Origin: a candidate division WWE3 bacterium CG08_land_8_20_14_0_20_40_13
GTDB lineage: Bacteria; Patescibacteriota; WWE3; 0-14-0-20-40-13
Assembly (NCBI GenBank): GCA_002774285.1
Contig: PEYT01000021.1
Span: 1 to 36,297, forward strand
Direction: 5' to 3'
DNA length: 36,297 nucleotides
Part shown: piece by piece, positions 7,402-14,995 of the stretch
How the letters are laid out: every line of letters starts with the position of its first letter
How positions within the stretch are numbered: the first letter of the stretch is position 1
Program-made: the position numbers and the translations under genes
The notes under the pieces: model-generated
Told to the model about the DNA's origin: nothing
The model's input: the letters and a program-made list of their open reading frames with translations, nothing else
Database searches by the model: none

Positions 7402-8023
7402 TTTCCGGCTTTCTGGGAACTATTTTTGCCACAAGCCACCCCACAACAAAGCCCCCGATATGAGCAAAATAAGCCACACCGCTGTCTGCTAAACCAATTG
7501 CTCCCAAACTATAAAAAAACTGCGCCGCGATCCAGTACAAAAGCATAAACGGGGCAGAGACTGTCGCATTGCTTGCATATATTCCAAAGGGGATTAAAAC
7601 ATCAATTTTGGAACGGGGAAATAGTACCAAGTACGCCCCCATAAGCCCGGCAATTGCTCCGCTTGCTCCAATAATGGGTATATCCGATCCCAAGGAAAAC
7701 GCCATTTGAGTAAGACCGGCAATCGCCCCACAGAAAAGGTAGAGGGCAAGAAATTTAAAATGCCCGAAATGATCTTCCAAGCTATCTCCAAACACATGAA
7801 GAAAAAGCATATTTCCGATAATATGCCCAAAACTCGCGTGTAAAAAAAGGCTGGTTATTAAGGTTTCCGGTCTAAAAAAAGCTGGTACTAAGGCAAATTG
7901 ATAGATAAATAAATCGGAAGAAAAAAGCATGGTAAACAAGAATACGACGATATTCATGCCGATGATAAAATTTGTAATGTACGGCGTTGTGTACCTAATA
8001 TTGTGGTCTCTGATTGGAATCAT
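7364..8023 (-). CDS. Rhomboid family intramembrane serine protease
   Basis: The integral membrane protein has about 219 residues and six or so hydrophobic segments. Catalytic features are visible: GASG with Ser121 in IIGASGAIAGLMGAY, and His188 in AHIGGFVVGWL. The family HxxxN motif appears as H67-IIG-N71 (HASFGHIIGNMLF). Rhomboids cleave substrates within or next to membrane helices; the substrate here is unknown. I chose the ATG at 8023 (MIPIRDHNIRY). A GTG at 8041 would add six residues but lies inside a 12-bp hairpin. No clear -10 box or ribosome binding site precedes 8023, so translation may depend on transcripts reading through from the murG-like gene upstream. The C-terminal codons overlap gltX on the opposite strand. 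Confidence 0.9.
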   Translation of the reverse strand: MIPIRDHNIRYTTPYITNFIIGMNIVVFLFTMLFSSDLFIYQFALVPAFFRPETLITSLFLHASFGHIIGNMLFLHVFGDSLEDHFGHFKFLALYLFCGAIAGLTQMAFSLGSDIPIIGASGAIAGLMGAYLVLFPRSKIDVLIPFGIYASNATVSAPFMLLYWIAAQFFYSLGAIGLADSGVAYFAHIGGFVVGWLVAKIVPRKPEIMPDGFWPLRFS

Positions 8024-8031
8024 AGACGATT

Positions 8032-8060
8032 CGGGTTTCACCCGACTCGGGTGAAACCCG
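8032..8060. repeat. Perfect 12-bp inverted repeat between murG-like and rhomboid genes
   Basis: The arms CGGGTTTCACCC (8032-8043) and GGGTGAAACCCG (8049-8060) flank a 5-nt loop. No T-run follows on either strand, so a classical terminator is unlikely. The arms closely resemble those of the hairpin at 17848-17875. Confidence 0.75.
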
Positions 8061-8074
8061 ATTTAATCTTGTAT

Positions 8075-9142
8075 CTACTGGATAAGTTTTGAGATTTCGA
8101 GGTACATCTTCTCGGTAGCGTCTAGTGGAACATTCCCGTATGTTTTCTTTTTACTACAAACTTTGACTAAATCATCAACCGACTTTTTGAATCCGTCGAT
8201 TGTTAATAGTACCTCATTAAGAATTACGCATGGAAAAAACTCTACAGCCTTTTTGGCATTTTCCTCTTGTTCATTTTGCGATACCCAAGAAAGAGGAACA
8301 AGAATAGCGGGGATTTTTAGATAACAAAGTTCATAGGTAATATGGGCACCAGAGCGAGACAGCAAAAAGTCAGCTGTAGACAAAACCTTTTTGTAAGTAT
8401 CCCCAAAAGCATAATCAAAAGCCCAGTATTTACTTTGGCCGTACTTTTCCATAAAGGACTGCGCCTTTTGATAGTCGTCGTTTTGGCTATTTTTGGCGGT
8501 TTGGTGAATAATTCTAAAATCTTTAACTTTAAGAAGATTATCTATATTGTCAAAAACAAATTGGTTAAAGGCGTGGCTTGCTTGCTTTCCACCGGTAATA
8601 AAAACTGTTTTAAATTCCCTTGAGTTCCCGCGAGGTTTTATGGATAAAATCTCTTCCCGTAACGGTAACCCCACATATTGGTATTTTGGTGATGTTATTT
8701 TTGGGAGCCATGACAAAAAAATTATGTCTGCGACCTTGGCAATAACTCTATTGGCCATTCCCATGGTAACAGTTTGTTCATGGGTAACTATTTTTATTCC
8801 AAGAATTTTTGCGGCAAGGCACAACGGGACAGCTAAATACCCCCCAAAAGAGACAAGGATACAAGGTCGGTATTTGATAAGTATTAGGAAAGACCAAGTG
8901 AGAGAACCAAAAAGATAAAGGTATTTAAGAGGGTTATTGTTTTTGTAAAACTTTGGAGAAACAAAATTGATAAAACTAAACCCTAAAGCGGTTACTTCTT
9001 TGTACTCGCTACTTAATTCTCTGTTCCTTTTTTGCGTTACCTTATGTCCTACATAAACAATGTTGCAACCGTCATTTTTAAACTTTTTAGCTAAAGGAAT
9101 AGACGAATTATGATGTCCCCCACAAAATATGATTGTTTTCAT
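8075..9142 (-). CDS. murG: MurG-like UDP-GlcNAc glycosyltransferase (GT28 family)
   Basis: The protein has about 355 residues with a two-domain GT-B layout. MurG adds GlcNAc to lipid I at the inner face of the membrane during peptidoglycan synthesis. Matching segments are FCGGHHNSS near the start (replacing the usual GGTGGH), SFGGYLAVPLCLAAKILG, VTHEQTVTMGMANR (compare HEQNxxPGxxNR), FITGGKQASHAFN, SRSGAHITYEL and QNEQEENAKKA. Both substrate-loop signatures are recognisable but divergent, so a related envelope glycosyltransferase is possible. I chose the ATG at 9142 because MKTIIFCGG begins the fold and TGCTATACT ends 6 nt upstream. The frame stays open to an earlier start at 9217, but that part would run through the hairpin at 9172-9201. 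Confidence 0.8.
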   Translation of the reverse strand: MKTIIFCGGHHNSSIPLAKKFKNDGCNIVYVGHKVTQKRNRELSSEYKEVTALGFSFINFVSPKFYKNNNPLKYLYLFGSLTWSFLILIKYRPCILVSFGGYLAVPLCLAAKILGIKIVTHEQTVTMGMANRVIAKVADIIFLSWLPKITSPKYQYVGLPLREEILSIKPRGNSREFKTVFITGGKQASHAFNQFVFDNIDNLLKVKDFRIIHQTAKNSQNDDYQKAQSFMEKYGQSKYWAFDYAFGDTYKKVLSTADFLLSRSGAHITYELCYLKIPAILVPLSWVSQNEQEENAKKAVEFFPCVILNEVLLTIDGFKKSVDDLVKVCSKKKTYGNVPLDATEKMYLEISKLIQ

Positions 9143-9148
9143 GATAAA

Positions 9149-9157
9149 AGTATAGCA
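9149..9157 (-). promoter_or_regulatory. Extended -10 promoter of the murG-like gene (leaderless)
   Basis: The minus strand reads TGCTATACT, ending 6 nt before the ATG at 9142. No -35 element is apparent. The same TGC-TAnnnT arrangement precedes the starts at 17913, 25478, 25509 and 31604 and the tRNA at 36166. Confidence 0.7.
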
Positions 9158-9171
9158 AATTAAAGAGAAGA

Positions 9172-9201
9172 AGACCCAAAAAGCGTGTGCTTTTTGGGTC
9201 T
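9172..9201. terminator. Strong hairpin, probable terminator or insulator upstream of the murG-like gene
   Basis: Thirteen-bp arms (AGACCCAAAAAGC at 9172-9184 and its complement at 9189-9201) enclose a GTGT loop. The plus side continues TTTAAAA and the minus side TCTTCTC. No plus-strand gene feeds into it, so it may end a minus-strand transcript from the 9213-9520 region. It also insulates the murG-like promoter. Confidence 0.55.
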
Positions 9202-9212
9202 TTAAAATTAGT

Positions 9213-9520
9213 TCCATGCTGGGTTAGCTGGGGGACGGCCCGAACTGTAAGCTGGATCTGCTAGGTGGTAGAGACATCCGACAAGCTGATAAGATCAAAT
9301 TCCAAAAGATAGGATCAGTGAAAGGAAAAGGACGAAACAGATGTTAAACGAAAACATTATCGTCGAAGAAATACTCTTGTTTAGGCTCAATATTAATAAT
9401 TAGTTAAAAAAAGGAAAAGGGCCGTGGCAAAAAACGCTATGTGAATATTACGGGCAGGTAACATTTCCTCCAGAATAGCGAGGGAGAAACAAATTTCAAA
9501 CGCAGGGGGGTAGTTAAGAA
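9213..9520 (+). ncRNA. Candidate structured RNA in a long non-coding stretch (identity unknown)
   Basis: No convincing coding frame fills the roughly 310 nt before the RAYT module. The first 90 nt are richer in G and C than the surroundings. The plus strand is purine-rich, as structured RNAs usually are. Possible helices include AGCT-GGAT paired with ATCC-(5 nt)-AGCT around 9251-9286, and CGCTAT (9435-9440) with ATAGCG (9475-9480). A TAAAAT box at 9203-9208 could start a plus-strand RNA near 9214. A minus-strand RNA ending at the hairpin 9172-9201 is the alternative. I could not match it to RNase P RNA, SRP RNA, 6S RNA or a known riboswitch. Confidence 0.3.
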
Positions 9521-9544
9521 ATCTTCCACTTCCGAAGTGGAAGA
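9510..9544 (+). repeat. Left REP-like hairpin of the RAYT module, with GTAG foot
   Basis: GTAG (9510-9513) is followed 8 nt later by a 23-nt near-perfect palindrome at 9522-9544 (TCTTCCACTTC, central C, then its complement). The same 23 nt recur in inverted orientation at 10295-10317. REP sequences cut by RAYT enzymes typically carry a GTAG or GGAG tetranucleotide at the foot of the hairpin. Confidence 0.75.
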
Positions 9545-9551
9545 TTTATGG

Positions 9552-9596
9552 TTGACAAATCAACAATCATATTTAAAAATTAAAGCGCAAGGAGAT
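9552..9596 (+). promoter_or_regulatory. Promoter -35 box and Shine-Dalgarno of the RAYT gene
   Basis: A perfect TTGACA lies at 9552-9557, followed 16-17 bp later by an A-rich -10-like box (TAAAAA, about 9574-9579). AAGGAG at 9589-9594 lies a suitable distance before the ATG at 9603. Such a classical arrangement contrasts with the leaderless neighbours and fits an acquired element. Confidence 0.5.
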
Positions 9597-9602
9597 ACAA
9601 AT

Positions 9603-10274
9603 ATGCCCCAAAGAATGCTCCCTCTGGTAAATTCGGAGTTTTACCATGTCTTTAACAGAGGTATTGAAAACCGTACAGTTTTTGAAAATGAGGACTACTA
9701 TCTTCGAGCGATTCAGGCGCTAGACTATTACAGACACGACTCACCACCAATAAAACTCTCAAGACTTACCGAACTTTCTGTCGGAAGGTATTTAGAAGTA
9801 ATGGAATTTCTTGAAAAGGAGAATTCTTTCTTGGTAGACATACTTTCTTATTGCTTGATGCCCAATCATTTTCACTTTTTGCTTAGGCAAAAGAAAGATA
9901 ATGGAATCGCAATTTTCTTAGCGAATTTTCAAAACAGCTATACGAGGTATTTCAATACAAAAAATAAACGACGCGGACCCATATTTCTTACTCAATTTAA
10001 GGCAAAATTGATCAAAAGCGAAAATCAGCTCTTTCATGTTTCCAGATATATCCACTTAAATCCGTATTCGGCAAAAATTGTGACAACATTAGATGAGCTG
10101 GAGAAATACCCTTGGTCATCTTTTAAAGAATATACCGAGCGCAAGGTAAAAGGAATTTGCGAAAAAGAAGCGGTATTATCTAATTTTAAAACTGGTGAAA
10201 GATATAAAAAGTTCGTTTTTGATAATGCAGATTACCAGAGAACTCTTCAAGAAATAAAACGGTTGTTGTATTAG
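9603..10274 (+). CDS. REP-associated tyrosine transposase (RAYT), Y1/IS200-like
   Basis: The protein has about 223 residues from the ATG at 9603, which I chose for its AAGGAG ribosome binding site and because MPQRMLPLVNSEFYHVFNRG is the normal N-terminus of this family. The frame extends upstream to 9537, but that part crosses the left hairpin. The HUH metal-binding motif is seen as H89-F-H91 in MPNHFHFLLR. The nucleophilic tyrosine is Y113 or Y116 in NSYTRYFNTK, and RYIHLNPYSAKIV is also typical. These enzymes nick single-stranded DNA at REP hairpins and are usually single-copy chromosomal genes. Two identical inverted hairpins flank it, which supports a functional RAYT/REP unit rather than a decayed insertion sequence. 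No accessory TnpB or IscB gene is present. Confidence 0.92.
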   Translation: MPQRMLPLVNSEFYHVFNRGIENRTVFENEDYYLRAIQALDYYRHDSPPIKLSRLTELSVGRYLEVMEFLEKENSFLVDILSYCLMPNHFHFLLRQKKDNGIAIFLANFQNSYTRYFNTKNKRRGPIFLTQFKAKLIKSENQLFHVSRYIHLNPYSAKIVTTLDELEKYPWSSFKEYTERKVKGICEKEAVLSNFKTGERYKKFVFDNADYQRTLQEIKRLLY

Positions 10275-10294
10275 ATACCCCTTTTTCTTCCACT

Positions 10295-10328
10295 TCTTCC
10301 ACTTCGGAAGTGGAAGAGAGTTTTCTCC
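10295..10328 (-). repeat. Right REP-like hairpin of the RAYT module, with GGAG foot
   Basis: The minus strand reads GGAG (10328-10325), seven nt, then a 23-nt palindrome (10317-10295) identical to the left copy. On its inner side the arm is partly duplicated: CTTCCACTTC begins at 10288 and again at 10296. Confidence 0.75.
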
Positions 10329-10371
10329 AGTATAACAAACCCAAATTTTTGTGGTATAGTGTTTCTCACCT

Positions 10372-10851
10372 ATGCTTTTGACACCGCATACTTTTATCGG
10401 AATGGCTATCGCCCATTTTACCGGAAGTCCTATTTTAGCCGCGCCAATTTGTTTTGTGGCGCATTTTGTGTGCGACAAAATTCCCCATTGGGATTTTTTT
10501 AGCGGAACGGAAAACGATGACGGCTCAAGAACAAAAGGCTGGCGGTTTTTTGCTTTTGTGGCGGATTTTGGACTAGCGCTTTCTATTGGATGGTTCTTTT
10601 TTTACCGTGGGGCTTTTTTGCAAAATGATCTTTTTGGAGCGATAACGCTTCTTTCCGGAGCGTTTTTTTCCAACCTCCCCGACGCTATGGAATCGCCTTA
10701 TATCTTTCACATGGATATCTACAAAAAATCCAAGTTTTTGGAAAAGTTTACTAATCTTCAAAAGAACGCACAAACACAAGCCCAACCCATTATAGGTATT
10801 ACAATCCAGCTTATTTTGTCCTTGTTTTCCGCCATTCTACTCCTAGGTTAA
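10372..10851 (+). CDS. Small membrane protein resembling YdjM/DUF457 putative metal-dependent hydrolases
   Basis: The protein has 159 residues with about four hydrophobic segments. The N-terminal TPHTFIGMAIAHFTG and HFVCDKIPHWDFF recall the YdjM-like membrane family. In that family conserved His and Asp residues on the membrane surface are thought to bind a metal. The biochemical function is unproven. The ATG at 10372 has TATAGT (10355-10360) 11 nt upstream, giving at most a very short leader. The last 41 bp overlap the convergent WecA-like gene. It follows the RAYT module on the same strand but has its own promoter. Confidence 0.6.
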   Translation: MLLTPHTFIGMAIAHFTGSPILAAPICFVAHFVCDKIPHWDFFSGTENDDGSRTKGWRFFAFVADFGLALSIGWFFFYRGAFLQNDLFGAITLLSGAFFSNLPDAMESPYIFHMDIYKKSKFLEKFTNLQKNAQTQAQPIIGITIQLILSLFSAILLLG

Positions 10852-12244
10852 CAGTAACAATCAAAAAAACCGTCCCAACGCCAAACCGTACCACATCCAG
10901 ATCAATATCGCTTTCATTGGAAAGAACCGTTATCATTCCAAAAATCGCGGTCACAAGCCAATAAAACAAGGCTATCTGAGGCTTTGACCACCCCAAATCC
11001 AACATTCTATGATGAAGATGTCCGCGATCTCCCCAAAAAGGAGATTTCTTTTGCAGAATCCTTCTTAATCCCGTAACTAGAGAATCTATTAAAGGCACCA
11101 AAAGCACCATGCTAACAATATAAACTTTGGACAAAGAGAGAATGGAAAGAGCTCCAATTACAAGTCCTACTGCTGTCGCCCCAAAGCCCCATAAAATTTT
11201 TTGCGGATGCCAAGTGGCAGGCGCCAGTCCAAATGCGGAGCCGCTAGCTATTGCCGCAAGGACGGCTACACCCATTTGAGTGGGATCGTTATCGCTAACG
11301 GCAGTTTTTGCCGACGCAAGGGCGATTACAAGACAAGCAATTCCAGCAAAACCAGAAAATTGCCCATCGATGCCGTTGGACCACGATACAGCATTTGCCA
11401 AAAACACAATCCATAAAACAGCAAAAATATCCGCAAATAAAACAATACTGTGATGACCTATAAAATCAAAAGGAATAACCACACGGTCAAGAAGAATAGT
11501 GCTTCCTAAAGGGTTTTCTATATAACTTATGCCCACCCCTGCCCCTACCACAAAAAAAGCCGCCAAAAATTGCAACACCAGTCTCATTTTTGGACTGGTG
11601 TACTTTGCCCTATCATCAATAAGACCTACGATAACAAGAAGAAGAGTTCCAAGAAAAATTCCCATCAAGGGTTTAGTAAAGGGCAGAAAAAGCAAAGACA
11701 CCAAAACAAAACCAATAAAAAACGCCAGCGCCCCGCCCCGTGGCGTGGGTTTTGATAACAGCTGGGCGGGATGATGATGCGTTGCCGGATCGTCAATTAA
11801 ATTTCTGCTGTTGGCAAATCTAATAACTGACGGGGTTACAAAATAGACGGCCAAAAAGGAGATTAGCCACGGACCCACTAAATTTAAAATTTCCAGATTC
11901 CTAAAAAAATCATGAGGCGATGAGTTGTAAACTATGGAAATAAGGCAAAAAGATAAAAATACCGCCTGCAAAACCGCCACCACTCTGGAAACATCGGCCA
12001 ATTCCCTTTTCCCTTTCTTTTCCAAGTAAAAAGCTGTACCAGTGTCAATAATCAAAAAAATGACAGCGGAAACTGGGATTAAAAATAAAAACTTGGGAGC
12101 GGAAAGTTGCGCTTCTCCCCACGGTCTGGAAAAAAACAACCCCACCTGATATGGAAGACCGTTAAAGTTTAACGACAAAAAAACTGCGCTAATTAAAATT
12201 GGTAATAGCGAAAAAATAAGGTATTTTATGTTCCTTTTGTACAT
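10811..12244 (-). CDS. WecA/TagO/MraY-family polyprenyl-phosphate phosphoglycosyltransferase
   Basis: The protein has 477 residues and many transmembrane helices. It is longer than typical WecA (about 350) because of roughly 120 extra N-terminal membrane residues. The family moves a sugar-1-phosphate from a UDP-sugar to undecaprenyl phosphate, starting O-antigen, teichoic acid or similar glycans. Visible motifs are PTPRGGALAFFIGF, VGLIDDR (the DD pair), NAVSWSNGIDGQ and DRGHLHHRMLDLGWSKPQ with the HxHH cluster. The motif normally written NxxNxxDGxDG reads NAVSWSNGIDG, so the second Asn is Ser and the first Asp is Asn. The sugar is unknown. It starts 4 nt after the GT2 gene and is co-transcribed with it. 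Confidence 0.85.
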   Translation of the reverse strand: MYKRNIKYLIFSLLPILISAVFLSLNFNGLPYQVGLFFSRPWGEAQLSAPKFLFLIPVSAVIFLIIDTGTAFYLEKKGKRELADVSRVVAVLQAVFLSFCLISIVYNSSPHDFFRNLEILNLVGPWLISFLAVYFVTPSVIRFANSRNLIDDPATHHHPAQLLSKPTPRGGALAFFIGFVLVSLLFLPFTKPLMGIFLGTLLLVIVGLIDDRAKYTSPKMRLVLQFLAAFFVVGAGVGISYIENPLGSTILLDRVVIPFDFIGHHSIVLFADIFAVLWIVFLANAVSWSNGIDGQFSGFAGIACLVIALASAKTAVSDNDPTQMGVAVLAAIASGSAFGLAPATWHPQKILWGFGATAVGLVIGALSILSLSKVYIVSMVLLVPLIDSLVTGLRRILQKKSPFWGDRGHLHHRMLDLGWSKPQIALFYWLVTAIFGMITVLSNESDIDLDVVRFGVGTVFLIVTVNLGVEWRKTRTK

Positions 12245-12248
12245 GATG

Positions 12249-13784
12249 TTAATCTTTGGACCGGAACTTGGGCGTAAAATATAAGTCTTTCATCTTCTTT
12301 CCTAACATAAATTTTGTTTCCGCGTGGATATAGGGTAAAAATCCAAAAGTTAAAAGGTTGATAATAACCAGCGGTCCCTCCAAGTATGTGGAAATTTTTT
12401 TCCACCATGGCCAATTTGCAGGCTTTGGGGCCATCATTTTATCTTTAATAAGGCTTGCCGGAACTAAAAGAATTATCGCAAAAGTCAAAACTGAACTTGT
12501 AACTTTTGGGATGGAATAAGCCAGCGGATTTTGTTTTGCAGCAGGGTTTACCGCGTACAAGACAAAAATTCCAAAAGTAATTAAAAAGACAATCGTTATC
12601 CATACGGTATAGGTTTCTACAAGATAGTAGGTTTGTGAAATTCTTTTTGAAATTGGAATTTTATGATTTTTTAAAAACCCTTTTATCGCGATAGGAAAAA
12701 CCAACACTCCCCACCCCCACCGCACCAGCTGTTTGTACTGGCTTTTATGCGAGGCCCACCATCCCGACCCCTGTACAGCGTCGGATGAAATTGGAACAAA
12801 AACACCCTCCCCGCTAAAATTGCCGTTTTTGACAAGGTACGCCCGCCAAAAGAAAGTGGTGTCATCCACCCCAAGCGATACATCCCAGAAATCCGCGTCT
12901 ATAAGAGTAGAAAGAGCGGTAGTATAGGCAGAAAATGTTTGCATGCGCGTAGGCTCTACCACCCACGCGGAGATAATTGCCATAGTAACGCTTGTTGCTT
13001 GAATTCTCATAAGTGGAGGCACATCCCAAATGTTATTGTCGTAAAGATATGCCGCAGTTTGATAAAACCTATCTCTTCTTGATGGGTCCGTTAAAAACGC
13101 GTAGGTAACACGGGAAAAATATTTAGGGTGGACTTTGGCGTCGGCATCAAATGTGGTAAAAATGTAATTTTCTAAATTTTCTCCGCGCTTTTTAAGTTGG
13201 GCAACCGCGTGTCGTCCGCCCCAATCTCTGTTGGCCGCCGCCGCTCCCACCGCTTCGCCAGCTATTCCCTTGGGATGAATGTAAAATAGAATCTCCGGAA
13301 GATCTTTTGATGATCTTTTTATCTCCTTAAGTCTTTCTTCTACCTCCCCCGCACCTCTTTCTTCGCAGGTAACGGCGACAACAATTTGCTTTTTGGGAAA
13401 ATCCGTCTCAGCAAGGCCTTTTATAGTATTTTCCAAAACCTCGTACCCTTCGTTAACGGTAGGAATTAAAACGAGATGCTTAATTTCGGAAAGATTCTTC
13501 GGAAGGTCCTTATTATTTAGAAGGGTGGGAAAATCCAATTTCTTAAGCATTCCTGCCCAATCCACGCTTATTTCTTTTTTGTATCTTTTATAACCAACAA
13601 AAGAACCAATGGTATGAACAACCGCTCGGTACACCCAAAAAAACGATAAAAAGGTAATAAAAAAGATAACGCCGCGGGGAAATCTGGGACCAAGCCACAA
13701 GGGAGAAGTCAAAACCAGCCATGTTAAAAGACCGGGGATTATTTCCAAAATTCGCTGTAGTATTTTATCGGTATCAATCTTCAT
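12249..13784 (-). CDS. Membrane glycosyltransferase family 2 with QxxRW motif
   Basis: The protein has about 511 residues: two N-terminal membrane helices, a cytosolic GT-A domain and four or more C-terminal helices. The motif order is that of processive GT2 enzymes such as cellulose or hyaluronan synthases: LIPTVNEGYEVL, TTFDADAKVHPKYF (DxD), LGVDDTTFFWRAY (acidic acceptor-side motif) and QYKQLVRWGWG (QxxRW). It probably builds or exports an envelope polysaccharide. I chose the ATG at 13784 (MKIDTDKIL). A TAAAAT box at 13797-13792 lies 7 nt upstream and overlaps the tatD stop codon. An earlier start at 13820 would overlap tatD. The WecA-like gene follows after 4 nt. Confidence 0.85.
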   Translation of the reverse strand: MKIDTDKILQRILEIIPGLLTWLVLTSPLWLGPRFPRGVIFFITFLSFFWVYRAVVHTIGSFVGYKRYKKEISVDWAGMLKKLDFPTLLNNKDLPKNLSEIKHLVLIPTVNEGYEVLENTIKGLAETDFPKKQIVVAVTCEERGAGEVEERLKEIKRSSKDLPEILFYIHPKGIAGEAVGAAAANRDWGGRHAVAQLKKRGENLENYIFTTFDADAKVHPKYFSRVTYAFLTDPSRRDRFYQTAAYLYDNNIWDVPPLMRIQATSVTMAIISAWVVEPTRMQTFSAYTTALSTLIDADFWDVSLGVDDTTFFWRAYLVKNGNFSGEGVFVPISSDAVQGSGWWASHKSQYKQLVRWGWGVLVFPIAIKGFLKNHKIPISKRISQTYYLVETYTVWITIVFLITFGIFVLYAVNPAAKQNPLAYSIPKVTSSVLTFAIILLVPASLIKDKMMAPKPANWPWWKKISTYLEGPLVIINLLTFGFLPYIHAETKFMLGKKMKDLYFTPKFRSKD

Positions 13785-13794
13785 AAGATGAATT

Positions 13795-14589
13795 TTACAG
13801 GCGGAAAAGCTTTTCGGCATTTTCGGAGGTAACTTCTGCCACTTCTTGAAACGCGATTCCTTTTATTTCCGCAATTTTTTCTGCAACTATTTTAACATGG
13901 GCAGGCTCATTAATTTTAATCCGGGGGTTACTTCTTAGAGGTTCCGGGGTTAAAAACGGCGCATCGGTTTCTAAGAGGATTCTTTCAAGAGGTGTATTTT
14001 TTGCCACCTCCAATATCTTCCCACCGCTTTTATAAGTTATAATTCCGTTAAAGGAAAGATAAAGACCTTCGGCCAAGGCAATTTCTGCCGTCTCCCAGTC
14101 TTCCACAAAACAATGCCAAACACCTGCGGGATGAAATTTTTTTATGTATTCCACGGTTTTATCCTTAGCGTTTCTTGAATGGATCACAATCGGTTTTCCA
14201 AGACGCCTAGAAAGGTTAAGCTGAAAAGTAAATATCATTTCCTGCTCCCCCACACTTCTCTCTTTTTCCATGGGAGGAACAGGGGAAAAATCAAAACCGC
14301 ATTCTCCAATGGCTACAACTTTTGGGGACTTGGCAAGTTCGGCCAAAAGTTCCAATTGATCGTCGACTGTTTCTTTTTGACCCGCATCGGTATCCTGAGG
14401 ATGAATTCCCACAACAGCCACTACCTTGGGATATTTCCCCGCTATAGCAACCGCTCCTTGCGCCTCTTTTAAAGAAGACGAAACACAAATTATCTTGTTG
14501 ACACCCGCGGCAGTTGCCCTTTCTATTACATCGTCCAAAGACAATCCGTAGGAATCCCATCTTAAATGGGCGTGAGTATCAATTAACAT
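13795..14589 (-). CDS. tatD: TatD family metal-dependent DNase
   Basis: The protein has about 264 residues with a TIM-barrel amidohydrolase fold. Metal-binding segments appear in order: DTHAHLRWD at the N-terminus, GECGFDFSP, PIVIHSRNA, GVWHCFVEDWE and LETDAPFLTPEP. TatD proteins are 3'-5' exonucleases linked to DNA repair and nucleic acid turnover. The ATG at 14589 places MLIDTHAH at the expected N-terminus. The frame reaches back to 14616 but that would overlap further into the upstream membrane-protein gene. The reading frames overlap by 11 nt, which suggests translational coupling. Confidence 0.93.
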   Translation of the reverse strand: MLIDTHAHLRWDSYGLSLDDVIERATAAGVNKIICVSSSLKEAQGAVAIAGKYPKVVAVVGIHPQDTDAGQKETVDDQLELLAELAKSPKVVAIGECGFDFSPVPPMEKERSVGEQEMIFTFQLNLSRRLGKPIVIHSRNAKDKTVEYIKKFHPAGVWHCFVEDWETAEIALAEGLYLSFNGIITYKSGGKILEVAKNTPLERILLETDAPFLTPEPLRSNPRIKINEPAHVKIVAEKIAEIKGIAFQEVAEVTSENAEKLFRL

Positions 14590-14971
14590 CGTGGAAACTC
14601 CAAAACAATTCCCCAATAAGTAAGACTGTTACAACCAGCATAAAATTAAGCGGAGAAAAAGCATGAAGATAGCGGAGAATTAAAAAAGAAACAAGGGCAA
14701 GGCTTAGTATAAGTCCCCTCCGCAAGCTTTTACGAAAAATATCCCGCAGTACCCAAGGCTTTAAGATTCCGCTTTTTACTTTGATTTCTTTAGGTTTTCC
14801 TTCAAGATAGGACAGGGGCAAAGAAAAAATCCCCCCAAAAAAAATCCACAGAAGCGCCAAAAACCCCCCGACTATGATGGGAGACGAGGGATCAATTGTA
14901 AAAAAGACATATAGCAATAACGCTCCAAAAAGGATTAAAATAAAAAGCACTGTTAGGATAAATCGTGGCAT
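14579..14971 (-). CDS. Small integral membrane protein (130 aa), unknown function
   Basis: I do not recognise a family. Four hydrophobic segments are visible: two near the N-terminus (FILTVLFILILFGALLLYVF and a second after DPSSP) and two near the C-terminus. Between the pairs is a basic cytosolic stretch, KPKEIKVKSGILKPWVLRD. The ATG at 14971 is 10 nt downstream of the predicted start site of a TGATAGAAT extended -10 box on the minus strand. The gene is divergent from the helicase-nuclease, with only 24 bp between the two start codons. Its 3' end overlaps tatD. Confidence 0.6.
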   Translation of the reverse strand: MPRFILTVLFILILFGALLLYVFFTIDPSSPIIVGGFLALLWIFFGGIFSLPLSYLEGKPKEIKVKSGILKPWVLRDIFRKSLRRGLILSLALVSFLILRYLHAFSPLNFMLVVTVLLIGELFWSFHDVN

Positions 14972-14995
14972 ATATTAGATGTTTTAAATTCTATC

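Noticed and set aside
9213-9330. SRP RNA or known riboswitch
   Set aside because: The GGAAG-type SRP tetraloop region, and the TPP and cobalamin signatures, are all absent.
9175-9480. RNase P RNA on the minus strand (a GGAGGAAA word and suitable length)
   Set aside because: The universal AGUCC part of that motif and the 3' ACAGAA partner strand are missing, and P4 cannot be formed.
9172-10328. CRISPR array or TnpB/IscB-type transposon with guide RNA
   Set aside because: There are no regularly spaced repeats and no TnpB or IscB gene. The hairpins are explained by a RAYT/REP unit.
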